A stretch of DNA of 12,523 nucleotides, taken from Usnea hakonensis (lineage: Eukaryota > Ascomycota > Lecanoromycetes > Lecanorales > Parmeliaceae). The notes under the pieces were generated by a model. That model searched no databases and was not told the DNA's origin. It worked only from the letters and a program-made list of their open reading frames with translations. Location of the stretch: positions 1 to 12,523 of the forward strand of contig BLJB01000190.1 in NCBI GenBank assembly GCA_013423325.1, in the 5' to 3' direction. Positions 1 through 8,949 of the stretch are shown in pieces (position 1 is the stretch's first letter; every line of letters begins with the position of its first letter). The position numbers and the translations under genes are program-made.

Positions 1-1630
1 CCTCCGTCTCCTTCCTTTCTCTCTTCCTTACGTCGTATTATTCCTACCCTCCCCTAGGGAGGGCACCCTCGGCCTATAAGTACTTCTCTATCGTAGGTAC
101 TAGTAGTACCTTTACCTTACGACCTCGCTTCCCCCGGAGTACTCTGCGGATACGTGCGTTTCTAATTTTCGTGACCTCGTATACGCCCCTAAGGGCTTAG
201 TAACGGAGGACCGCTAGGTCTAAAGAGACCTATATAGGGGGAACACCTATCTCTACCTCTAGTTCCCTAGTGTTTATCGCTTTATATACTCCCGAGACGT
301 ATCTTAGGTACTTATTCTAGATTATCCCTAGCTATCTCCCTAGTATCTTTATCGCTCCTCGCGTACCCGCCGGGTTATACTAGATAGCCGCCGCGTATAT
401 TATCGCCGGTTAGACTATAGCCTAGTATACTATACGTACTCGGTTTAGAGTTATTCCCTATATCGAGGCCGCCGTTATCAATAGCGCGAGGTATTAGGAC
501 GCCATCTTAGCCTTTACCTTCTTGAGGTAGGGGCCCTACCTCAATTTTCTATCCACGTACAGGCCTAGTACCCGTATACTACCCTTTAGCTCTATAATAG
601 TCGCTCCTAGGTCTATTACGGCTTTTATATTAAAGCGCTTTAGCCTTCTAGTAAGGTAGACTAGCTCGTACTTCTTAGGGGCGAAAGTTACTCTATACGT
701 CTTCGCCTACTTTAGATATACCTCGTAGACTATCTTAAGCGTTACGTAGTTAGCTTCCGTACTCTTCCTATACGCTAGTAGGTAGATATCGTCGACGAAG
801 CCGCCAACTTGGAGGTTTAGCTTTAGCTTCGAGCACTCCTCGATAAGCGGTACGTTGAAGAACAGGAATAGTATAGGGGATACCGGGGACCCCTATAGGA
901 TCCCCGTCTCCGCCGGTTCTACCTCGCTTATTTTCTGCCCTAGCGTTATTAACGTTACTCTTTCTATAAGGAAGCTCGACGTCCAGTTTACTATCTAGGG
1001 GGGGACCCCCTTAGACTTAAGGTTATAGAGAAGCCGCTTATAGGATACGTTATCAAATACCCCCGCTACGTCTAGAGAGAGTAGGCTGGCCACATACTGC
1101 TTACCGCTACCCTATACCGTGTGTACTACGTTAACTATTATTTCTAGGGCTATCTCGGTGGACCGGCCTTTCCGTACGCCTATCTACTCCGGGGGGAGGA
1201 GGTTATATTTCTCTATATAGTCGCTAAGTCTCTTAGCTACGACTATCTCTAGAGCCTTCCCTAACGTACTTAGTAGGGCGATCGGCCGGTACGACTTTAG
1301 TTCTAAGTAGTCGTCTTTACCCGGTTTACGGAGGACTATCGTGTTGGCGATTTTGAACTCTTTCGGGTAGTAGCCTAGGTCTATATATGCCTAGAAGAGC
1401 CTAGTGAGCTATAGGAGGGCCTTACTAGCGACTAACCTTAGGAATCTATTCGATATCCCGTCTATCCCTGGGGCCTTATCCTATTTTAGGCGGAAGATCG
1501 CTATCCTGACCTCCTTTTCTATTAACTCCACGGTTATCTCCGCCGGGTTTAGGTAGACTATATCCTCGATATTGGTAAAGTCTACCTGTAGGGGTAGTAG
1601 GAAGAAGGTCCTTCGAAGTACTACTACCTT
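1..1630 (-). repeat. Left arm of 1630-bp inverted repeat (LINE ORF2)
   Basis: The reverse complement of 1-1630 aligns with 10707-12336. Left position plus right position equals 12337 at the repeat edge (1630/10707), at the FVDD motif (793/11544) and at the window edge (1/12336), so there is no net insertion or deletion along the arm. Differences I compared are nearly all C/T or G/A transitions, as expected from RIP acting separately on two copies of one LINE. Confidence 0.93.
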
Positions 1631-2866
1631 ATCTTCGAACGATCCCGCCGGACCGGCTTCCCCGTCTTTAAGCGCTAGGAACTTAGGTAGTAGTTTTAGA
1701 TTTATACTACTCTATCTAGTCTACTTAGCTAGCCCCCAGATCCCCTTCTATAACTCTTCTACTTCGTAGACTCCTCGCCTAAAGTCGAGCGTTTTAGCTC
1801 TACTAATTACCTTGTTCCGGTATTTTACAGCTATACGCCATTCCTCTTCTCCCCGGTTTCCGCGGCTATTCTAGTATTCGGCCGCGAGGCGTTTCGCCTT
1901 CTACGTGGCCTCGCTATAGTCGTAGTCCCAGAACGATCGAGCCCTATCTGATAATTTAGCCTATAGAACGGTCTCTTCTACTACCTTCCTTAGGCCTACT
2001 ATAATATCCTCTAGATATTCGTCTATCTCTCCTCTAGTCCTCAGCTGGCTAGGAGGTAAGGAGTAGACTAGCTCTCGGATCGCGGTTTTTACGGCTTCTG
2101 GCTTTACTGTTTTCCACGCCCTTCTCCTAATAGTAGGGGCTTCTTCTATCGACAGGTCGAGCTCTATATATACTAGGAAGTAGTCGGAGCCTATCTATAG
2201 GTCTAGACGTACTCTATACGATTTTATTGCCTCAGTTAGTCCTGGCGTTATAAAAACGAGGTCTATTACGCTTTCGCTACCCCTCGCCCTCTAGGTTACA
2301 GAGTCCTTAGGAAGCGCGAGTTTTATGTCTACTCCCGTGGTTATCTCTAGCAGCTCGTCCGCTTCCCTATAATAGCTGAACCTCCCGTGGTTATTCTAGT
2401 TCGGGTAGTAGAGGTTAAAGTCTCCTATTACTATCCATTCCCCTTGTCCCTAGACCTCCTTCTTTAGTATTAAGAGGCTTAATAGATTATCGGTAGTAAC
2501 TAGGGACGGGCTAGGGTTATATACGTTAAGGATCTAAATCGCCTCTTCTCCCGCGACTCTATCTTTTCCTTTAAGCTTTATAGTAATAGTATAGATATCC
2601 TTAGATAGGGACGTCTCTTCCTATATATTAATATCGATCCTCTTATTAACGTAGAGGTATACCCTTATACCCGCTTCGCCCCTATATAACAGGAAGAATT
2701 CGCTGGTTCCCGGGTTATATAATAACTTCGTATATATATTCTGCCAAGGTTCCTAGATCGCTAAGACGTCGGCTTGCTTTACCTCTAGATTATTAAGCAG
2801 CGCCGTCATCGTTCCTAGTTCGCCTCTTATATTATACTATAGTATTGTTAGGGTCTAGCTTTCCAT
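2..2866 (-). pseudogene. LINE ORF2: AP-endonuclease plus reverse transcriptase, RIP-decayed, partial
   Basis: ORF2 would nick target DNA and copy the element RNA at the nick (target-primed reverse transcription). Residues are counted from the ATG at 2866. The endonuclease fills about 1-235: YN at 11-12, EPW at 39-41 (catalytic Glu), GDFN at 148-151, IDLVFIT near 201, and SDY at 227-229, where the family has SDH, so the catalytic His is lost by CAC to TAC. The reverse transcriptase follows from about 414: KAPGIDG near 464, YRPIALLSTLGKALE, the first catalytic Asp in LDVAGVFDN near 599, GSPVSPILFLFFN, and FVDD at 690-693, which is intact. The same frame is kept from 2866 through FVDD and on toward the edge, so there is no net frameshift; dozens of TAG/TAA codons interrupt it. 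After the palm/thumb region I see no RNase H domain. The C-terminus is beyond the window. The start is chosen because the frame opens there exactly at the end of ORF1. Confidence 0.9.
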
Positions 2867-2868
2867 TA
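2864..2868 (-). promoter_or_regulatory. TAATG stop-start overlap between ORF1 and ORF2
   Basis: On the minus strand ORF1 ends in TAA (2868-2866) whose last base is the A of the ORF2 ATG (2866-2864). The two frames were derived independently, from the ORF1 ATG and zinc knuckles and from the ORF2 FVDD motif, and they meet here. An UAAUG overlap is a known signal for termination-reinitiation in the insect LINE SART1; use of that mechanism here is inferred. A caveat is that the TAA could be a RIP-mutated CAA. Confidence 0.6.
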
Positions 2869-4506
2869 TAGGGAGTTTAGTAACTAGGAGTTCTATTCTT
2901 AGGCGTCTTACATCTGGACTTCCTAGGACTCGGATAGTTGGGCTACCCCCGTTAGTCCCTAGGTTCCTATCCCGGACGGGATCCGTAGCGACGTTTAGCT
3001 AACCTCCTTTATTATAAATCTTCCTAGTCTTCCTACTTTAGGAGCTCTCCTAAGCGTCCCGGAGTCTTCCTCTTCGCGACCGCTTCCCGCGTTAGTCGTA
3101 TCTCGTATTCTCTTCTTCCTGGACAGAACTATCGTAAATCCGTCGATAGTCTTCGGCGCTTCGGTAGGCCTTACCCCTCCTAGGTTAGAGGTCGTTATTG
3201 GCCTTAGTATTAGCTTTCTCGCGACCTTCTCGGTCTCTTACCTCTTTCTCGGGTATATCCTCTGGTACGCTACGTGGCCCCTGCCGCCGCATGCCGCGTA
3301 TGCTCTAAGGGCCCCCGGAGCCACCTTGTTATACTCCCTGGTATCGTGCTTCTGGTTGCACTCGGCATATCTGGTCTCATTTTTACAGTGGGCTGCTATA
3401 TGGCCCTACTCCTGGTAATTGAAGCACTATGCCGCTCCGTGCATATAGTGCGATACCTCCTTCGCCTCCCCCGCCTCGACCAGGCCTCTTAGTACTAGTC
3501 CGGAGGCTATTTCTTCCGTAGTAACGTCGATAATTAGCGACGAGTACCTTTTCTTACCCCCTCCTAGCGCCGGTCTCCTCGCGCTCGCCATCCACTTCGC
3601 CTTTACTACGTCTAGGCCTAGGTATAGTCTCCCGTTATCCTCTTATATCTTCTTCTTTACGGCTTCCTTATTCTCTATATCTATTACCTCGATCCTTATC
3701 CTATATACTACTACGGTATAGATCCTCTTTACTACCTTCGCGGTCTTAAATTTCTTAGTAGCCTAGGTTAGGTCTCCCTCTAGTAGCTCCTTCGCCTTCG
3801 CGCTGGCCGTCTGGAGCTCTATATCCCCGCTCTTTAGTCGCCGCGCTATCACGATATCTTCTAACGCGTATCCTGCTATCTTGAAGGACGCGACGAGGTT
3901 CTCGCTAGTTACCCCCGCAGTAGATATCCTCTCCCCTTCCTCCTCTATTCTAACTAGGAGTTATCTTGTCCGCCTAGACTCTTCCGTTATCTCCCTCTAG
4001 GCCTATACTGCTGGCCCTCTCCTCGTATTCTGTATTGGTGACCCCGTAAAGGGGTTGCCTTTGCTCCAGCATCCCCCTGGGGAGCCCTGGAGGGTCGGAG
4101 TGCTCGCCCCACTATCTGCTAGGCTCTGGGGCCTGCGTACTTCCCTCTGCGTATAGGCTTCGAGGTCGATTTGCTATCCTTTAATAAAGGTCTAGGTGCC
4201 TCCCAGGTTCTTCGTATACGCCTCCTATACGGCCGCGCTAAGCTCTCTAAACGGCGTATTTTTAATAGCTTCTAACGTGGCGATAGCGTCACTCGCTTGT
4301 TCCTTCCTATTTGCCTGGCTTCTCCCGAGGCTCCTCCCATTAGTCGCCCCCCCTACCGGCTAGTTAGGGGCCTGAGTCGCGTATTCTTAACGCGTTTCTC
4401 CCACCACCACCTTACCTCCTCTACCACTATCGATTGCTCCGCTCCCCTCTGCTCCCACCCCAAGTCGCTTGCGTGCTTCGTACGCCTCGTTGCCACTGTC
4501 AACCAT
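2866..4506 (-). pseudogene. LINE ORF1: Gag-like RNA-binding protein with three zinc knuckles, RIP-decayed
   Basis: ORF1 proteins of Tad1-type elements coat the element RNA. The frame runs 546 codons from an ATG at 4506 (context TCC ATG G) to TAA at 2868-2866 without net frameshift. Seen in order: a low-complexity N-terminus; a Gag core at about 200-340 with a stretch reading KRIYTVVVYRIRIEVID; then three knuckles. Knuckle 1 is C361-x2-Y364-x4-H369-x4-C374, knuckle 2 is Y380-x2-C383-x3-H387-x4-Y392, knuckle 3 is Y403-x2-C406-x4-H411-x6-Y418. Every Tyr sits where Cys is expected and is explained by TGC/TGT to TAC/TAT. Internal TAG/TAA codons sit mostly at likely Gln positions. The knuckle region and the first 70 codons keep unusually many CpA/TpG, so RIP was patchy here. 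The Gln-rich tail before the stop makes the exact original end uncertain. Confidence 0.87.
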
Positions 4507-4540
4507 GGATTGGAATAAGCGTCCCTCCATTTTCCCTATA
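4507..4540 (-). other. Putative short 5' leader of the left LINE
   Basis: Just upstream of the ORF1 ATG the minus strand is G-rich (GGGAAAATGGAGGGACGC) and then changes into AT-rich sequence beyond about 4540. I take this as the 5' untranslated leader and the element boundary. No target-site duplication can be checked because the 3' end is outside the window. Confidence 0.4.
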
Positions 4541-5038
4541 ATTCAATTATTATCCTTAATCTAATAAATTAGTAGATAAAGGCGAGACTATTCTATTAAT
4601 AATATATTAAATAATATATTTTATCTATCTTAATAAGATCTTTATAAAGATATAATTAATATTATAGATACGAATAACGATCTACTTACTTAAAAGATTA
4701 GATAGTACTATAAAGGATTTAGAATACTACTAAAGGCTCCTAATAATAAATAGAAATAATAGTAGAAGACTTTAGTAGCTAGCTTCCTAGGCTAAAATAG
4801 TAGTAGAAGTAATTAGAAAAGGCTTTAGAAGAAATAGAAAAAAAGTAGATAATAGCTTTCTAAAATAGTTATAGAAGCCTCTAGAAGCCTTTACTAAATA
4901 GATACTTAGTAAGACTTCCTAATAGAATTCCCTAAGTAAAATATATCTAGTATAGCGAAAAGATCGAAAGATTAGTAACTTAAGAGTCTAGAATATAGAT
5001 ATAGTAATTACTGTCTAGCCTAACGATAATAATTTAAG
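4541..5038. other. AT-rich RIP-mutated relic, unidentified
   Basis: Very AT-rich sequence with TAG, TAA and AGTAG-like repeats typical of RIP-exhausted DNA. One plus frame around 4690-5000 shows purine-rich, Lys/Ser-rich codons with Gln-like stops, which suggests a decayed coding strand. No domain or catalytic motif can be recognised. It is the flank into which the left LINE inserted. Confidence 0.4.
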
Positions 5039-5099
5039 ACCGGCCCCCGACCAACCCCCTAACTAGCCCCCCGACCGGCCTCCACCGGGTTAATACCCC
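5039..5099. other. C-rich block, possible G-quadruplex on the minus strand
   Basis: A short GC-rich island in AT-rich DNA. C runs lie at 5044-5048 (5), 5055-5059 (5), 5067-5072 (6) and 5096-5099 (4), and GACCGGCC occurs at both ends of the dense part. The minus strand therefore has four G runs of at least four bases, though the last loop is long. It lacks CpA apart from two sites, so it would be a poor RIP target, which may explain its survival. Confidence 0.45.
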
Positions 5100-5212
5100 T
5101 AACGCCTTCGCTAAAACTAAAGCTAGTAAGAGAGACCGATTAGAAGCTAGTCTAAAACCGGTTAAAAAACTAGTTAAAAATCGGATATTTCTCGGATAAA
5201 TATTTAATTCAA

Positions 5213-5232
5213 TTTTTTTTTTTTTTTTTTTT
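5213..5232 (-). repeat. 20-nt poly-T (poly-A on the minus strand)
   Basis: An uninterrupted run of 20 T. Read on the minus strand it is a poly-A that could be the 3' tail of a retrotransposed sequence lying at about 5233-5490 or beyond. I found no matching target-site duplication, so an origin by slippage is also possible. Confidence 0.6.
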
Positions 5233-5487
5233 ATAAGTTAGATTATAGGGGGCTAGACCTAATAGAGTAATATTTATATATATAATTTTTTCTAAAAATT
5301 CGATTTTTTAAATAATAAAATTAATAGCGTTATTATATAACTCTATAGAGATTACCCGAAATAGCCGCTTTTAGCGTACTTTTAAATTTCAGTATAAACT
5401 CTAAATTTTCGTGAACTTCTCGGTCTCTTTTTTTTAAAATAGGATTTAAACGAGTTTACGACTAGATTAAAATTTTAAATTTAGCGC
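5233..5487. other. AT-rich unidentified sequence
   Basis: RIP-like AT-rich sequence between the poly-T and a tandem repeat. It has a small less-mutated stretch around 5350-5430. No coding frame or family can be recognised. Confidence 0.35.
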
Positions 5488-5620
5488 TAAACTAGATTAG
5501 GTCTAGACTACGTCTAGTTTTAAACTTTAAATATAGTATTAAACTAGATTAGATCTAGATTATATCTAGATAGAAACTTTATATTAGACGCTAAACCGAT
5601 TTCGGCTAGATAAAAGCTAG
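5488..5620 (+). repeat. 52-bp tandem repeat, about 2.5 units
   Basis: Units at 5488-5539 and 5540-5591 both begin TAAACTAGATTAG and share length and most bases. A diverged third unit starts at 5592 (TAAACCGATTTCGGCTAG). A related shorter stretch precedes it at about 5460-5487. The differences are mostly substitutions. Confidence 0.7.
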
Positions 5621-5869
5621 TTAAAATCTCTATATCTAGAAAACGCCCGGCGAACGCCTCTTATTCGACTAGATTTATACTTTATAGAGGGCCCGGATAG
5701 TATAATAATTATAGAGGCTATAATAAAGTAAAAGTAGAAGATAGGTAGTCTTTTCTCGTAAAGACTACTTAATATAATTAAGATAATAGTAAGGACCTAA
5801 AGATAGTAAAGCGACTAATTAAATAGTAGTAGCTTTACTATAGTAAGTATTACTATTAACTATAATAAT
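5621..5869. other. AT-rich sequence with a 9-bp-stem hairpin
   Basis: No gene is seen. A perfect inverted repeat GTAGTCTTT (5745-5753) and AAAGACTAC (5760-5768) with a 6-nt loop could form a hairpin. The rest is RIP-like, with TAGTAG and TAATAA strings. Confidence 0.35.
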
Positions 5870-6170
5870 AGTCATAAATTAGTAGTATAAGTAAATAGTA
5901 TAAGTAAATAAAGATATAGAGTAAATTATAGCCCGAAGGCTAAGATTACTTCATGTCAGATCTAAAAGCTAGCCCCATATAGACTAGTCCGATCCGGACC
6001 TTCCAGTCACGAATTAGTAGTATAAGTGAATGGTGCAAGTGAATGCTAATGGTTGTATTGTCTATAGAAGTGAATGAAGATGTAGAGTGAATCATGGCCC
6101 GAAGGCTAAGATTACTTCAAGTTAGATCTGAAAGCTAGCCCTATATGGACTAGTCCGATCCGGACCTTCT
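5870..6170 (+). repeat. Tandem duplication (135 and 166 bp units), one unit RIP-mutated
   Basis: Unit 1 (5870-6004) and unit 2 (6005-6170) share AGTC..AATTAGTAGTATAAGT at the start, CCCGAAGGCTAAGATTACTT in the middle and CTAGTCCGATCCGGACCTTC at the end. Unit 1 lacks exactly 31 bp that in unit 2 lie between two AAGTGAATG direct repeats, consistent with slippage deletion; that accounts for the whole length difference. Most substitutions are TG in unit 2 against TA in unit 1. Unit 2 also contains the palindrome GGACTAGTCC (6147-6156). The repeat family is not recognised; it could be derived from a solo LTR or a short nonautonomous element. Confidence 0.8.
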
Positions 6171-6250
6171 AGTATCGTGATATAGAACTATTATTTAAAA
6201 GATTAGAGCTAAAAAAGTAATTAATATTTAGGGTAGTAAAGTAGATAAAT

Positions 6251-6340
6251 TAATATTTTAAAAAGGGAAATAGAATAGATAAAGGTTATTAATATTTTAA
6301 AGAGAGAGATAGAATAAATAAAGGTTATTAATATTAATAA
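6251..6340 (+). repeat. 39-bp AT-rich tandem repeat
   Basis: Units at 6251-6289 and 6290-6328 both start TAATATTTTAAA and end AAAGGTTAT, and a partial third begins at 6329 (TAATATTAAT). A degenerate preceding unit may lie at about 6219-6250. Confidence 0.75.
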
Positions 6341-7311
6341 TTAAATCTATTATATATAATAATTATATAGTATTAATTAATTAATTGATTATTTTATACG
6401 CCTATACTAGCTACTTAATATAAGCTGATAAGGGTAACTATAACGCTAAACTAGTAGAGCTAGATATTAAAGAAATCTAAAAATAAACCTCTAAATAAAA
6501 ATTTTAACTAAATAATATACTCTCCCTTTTATTATATTTTTTAGGAGCTCTATTATATTACTATATATCTCTCTATTTCTTTATATTAACTTTTTTATTT
6601 TTTAATTTTTATATTTTTAATCGCCTTTATTTTTAGAGATAGATATAATTACTTCTTTATATATCTTTTTTAGACTTAATAATCTCCTCTATTCTAAAGG
6701 GTAATTTTAATTATTAAAGTTATTTATTAACTAATTTAAAATTATTTAATTAATTAGAATTAATTATTTATTTTATTACTATTTAGATCCTTTTAATTAT
6801 AATTAATATTATTTAGAAGTTTTTAATACCCGCTTTTATAAATAGTTATAATCTATTTTTCTATAACTTTAAATAAAAGAGGAGGATATACTTAATATTC
6901 TATTTTCTCTATTTATATCTATAATTAGAATTAATATCTAGAACCCTTATTTTATTAAGAAATATATTAAGCCCGATTTTACTATTTTTTATTTAGATAG
7001 TAATTAAGCTCTTAGCCTTTCTTAGTATCTTATAGTAGTTAAATCTATTATTATATAAATTTTCTATCTAGATAGAAATTCTCGCTATAATAGGAATTCT
7101 TTATTAATATTTTTTTTATTTTTTAGATCTCTATTTTTAGAACTAGTCTTATATTTTCTATTTAATAACGTTAATACTCTAATATTCCTTAACGTCCCTA
7201 TATAGATTAATCTAGTTCTTTTTTCTTCTTATACTAGTAGCCGCTAGGTCCCAGCTTTTTTCCTTAAGGGCTTTAAATTATATAGTATTATTTAAGACTT
7301 TTTAGCCTTAT
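6341..7311. other. Extremely AT-rich RIP relic, unidentified
   Basis: About 970 bp of strongly AT-rich DNA. The plus strand is T-rich between 6520 and 7250. The minus strand over about 6780-7240 gives a long Lys/Ile-rich frame with Gln-like stops, which hints at a decayed coding sequence on the minus strand. I could not recognise a transposase, reverse transcriptase or other motif. This DNA and 9110 onward were contiguous before the half-LINE insertion at 7325. Confidence 0.4.
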
Positions 7312-7324
7312 AATTAGTTTAGTT
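7312..7324 (+). repeat. 5' target-site duplication of the ORF1-only LINE
   Basis: AATTAGTTTAGTT here is repeated at 9097-9109 directly after the poly-A. Eleven bases (TTAGTTTAGTT) are unambiguous; the leading AA in the 3' copy cannot be told from the tail. Its position just before the element leader and the match just after the tail are what target-primed insertion produces. Confidence 0.85.
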
Positions 7325-7359
7325 GATACACGAATAATAATAGAAAAAGAAGAAGAAAA

Positions 7360-8949
7360 ATGAAGTACAACAACCAGCACGAAGAGAAGCCTTTCACATT
7401 AGGTGGGGAACTAGAAGAAGAAGATATACTACCAGATATAGATATAATAGGGACTACTACTGCCCCTAAGGGGGTAGAGTATACTAATATAGAAGTAGAA
7501 TAAGATATGGCTACCGTGTTCGTAATACTAATAATATAGATAGGGAGCCTAGAAGAGGTACTCTAGATACTTAAGATCCTATTCGAACCTATACTAAACG
7601 AATACCGAGTAGCGGGAAACGCGTTAATTAATATTATACGAGTACTCGTAGAAGGATAGAGTCGAGAAATTACGAAGCTACGCGCGGAGCTATAATAAGA
7701 GAAAGAAAAATAGACGAGATAATACGAGGAGGAACGAATAAGAAGCTAGATAAGTATACTAACGCGTCAAGATAGCCTAACTACTAGATAGAGCTAAGGA
7801 AACCTGTTTAAAATACCTAGGGGGGGCCCCCCTAGCGCTATAATCTATACGATCTAACTAGAGGATTCGAGAAAACGGAGATAGCTCCTAATACGAGTTA
7901 GAGATAAGAAGGAAAGCAAGAGTATAGGAGAAATAGCGGAAGAGATCCTAAGGGAACTAAAGGATATATAAATATAAGGAGAGGGAGTCGAATAGCTAGA
8001 GATAGCGCGCTATCTTTATAGTAGCGACCTCCTAATCTAGATAACTATAACGGATATAAAAGAAGACTTAGAGAAGGATATATCCTAGCTTACGGAGAAG
8101 TACGCGTCGGCCAGTATTATACGAAAGGTATACCCGATAATAGTATATAATATTAGAGTTAATAGAGTAGATACTAGTACGTAGCTAGAAATAAAGAGGA
8201 GGATTAAATAGAATAATTAAAGAATATACCCGGAACTTAAGATTACGGGAATTAGGTAGCTATCTAATAGCTATAAGATAAAAAAGTACTCGTTATTAGT
8301 ATTAAACCTTCCGACCCTAGAGATAGTAGATACCCTAATACTTAACGGACTCGTTAAAGCGAAGGAAATAAAAGCGGTAGAGAGGTTCGACTAGGCGGCC
8401 TCCCTAACTAGGTACTATAGGTATTAGGAATATAGTTATATTATAAGAACGTACCAAAACGAGGTACGGTACGCTAAATGTAATTAGATATACGATACCC
8501 GAATATATATAATAGTAGTACCGGCAGCAGCCCCGGGATACGCGGTGTACGGGAAGAAAGGCTATACTATATACGATATAGACTACTAGTTTAAGGTCAA
8601 GATAAAGAGGTATATAGCGAGGAGGCTCGCGAAGAAAAGGCTATTCTACGGCTAATATTAGTAGGAAACGAATGGTAAGGGGAGCTAAGGCAAGAAGGAG
8701 GAGACGAAGGCGAAAGAATCTATAGCCTTAACCTAAAGGAGTAGACCCGAAGAACTAAAAGCTATACTCCGAGAAAGGATTAGAGAGAGTACGAACTAGG
8801 GCCGGGGACTTAGCGAGGAGGAGTTAATCTAAATCTAGGCCGAGATTACTAAGATTTAAGCTTTAGAGAAGGAAATCATAGTAGGAGGAATATAAATAAT
8901 AGCGAAAGATCTATATATAGATAGTAATATATATATAGAGAAGTAGTAA
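7360..8949 (+). pseudogene. ORF1 (Gag-like, three zinc knuckles) of the half-LINE, RIP-decayed
   Basis: The frame opens at ATG 7360, 35 nt after the element start, and holds without net frameshift to TAG 8944 / TAA 8947 (528-529 codons). Residues about 95-135 show a charged heptad-like pattern suggesting a coiled coil. A Gag core includes IIRKVYPIIVYNIRV near 253-267, similar to the core of the left LINE ORF1. The knuckles are at 352-355-360-365, 371-374-378-383 and 394-397-402-409, giving C-x2-C-x4-H-x4-C, C-x2-C-x3-H-x4-C and C-x2-C-x4-H-x6-C, the same three spacings as the left LINE. Eleven of the twelve ligands are now Tyr (only C374 remains), as expected from TGC/CAC to TAC. Stops fall mostly at likely Gln codons. 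The distance from knuckle 1 to the end matches the left ORF1 (about 177 against 186 residues), so this ORF1 is not truncated. Confidence 0.85.

Larger units (their letters stand above)
1..4540 (-). mobile_element. Tad1-type LINE retrotransposon, RIP-mutated, 3' end outside window
   Basis: A non-LTR retrotransposon read on the minus strand, with a short leader, ORF1 and ORF2 in the usual LINE order. ORF1 carries the C-terminal zinc-knuckle array and ORF2 the AP-endonuclease and reverse transcriptase typical of the fungal Tad1 clade. The 5' boundary is put near 4540 because base composition changes sharply there, from GC-rich coding-like sequence to AT-rich flank; it is uncertain by tens of bases. 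The 3' end lies beyond the left edge. Both frames are broken by many TAG/TAA codons that fit CAG, CAA or TGG changed by C-to-T or G-to-A. CpA/TpG are nearly absent except in patches around 3270-3485, 4010-4140 and 4290-4510. The element is dead. The clade call rests on remembered family features, not a search. Confidence 0.9.

Noticed and set aside
1572..1769. 65-codon plus-strand open frame
   Set aside because: It lies antisense to ORF2 of the left LINE, in the stretch before the reverse transcriptase; the minus frame explains the sequence and the plus peptide has no recognisable feature.
3274..3492. 72-codon plus-strand open frame with a hydrophobic, membrane-like middle
   Set aside because: It is the antisense shadow of the zinc-knuckle region of ORF1. 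The minus strand shows the CCHC pattern in the correct frame; the hydrophobicity is a by-product.
4297..4518. 73-codon plus-strand open frame
   Set aside because: Antisense to the first codons of ORF1. It is open because this patch escaped RIP, not because it codes.
6005..6180. Short terminal inverted repeat CACGA...TCGTG around tandem unit 2
   Set aside because: Only five bases, no matching flanking duplication, and unit 1 does not show the same ends.
6780..7240. Minus-strand Lys/Ile-rich frame as a pogo/Fot1-type transposase
   Set aside because: The composition follows from AT enrichment; no DDE or DNA-binding motif could be placed, so no family was assigned.
7817..7835. Near-palindrome CTAGGGGGGGCCCCCCTAG as a regulatory site or terminator
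   Set aside because: It lies inside ORF1 of the half-LINE, where it encodes a Pro-Arg-Gly-Gly-Pro-Pro stretch; no other sign of a site.
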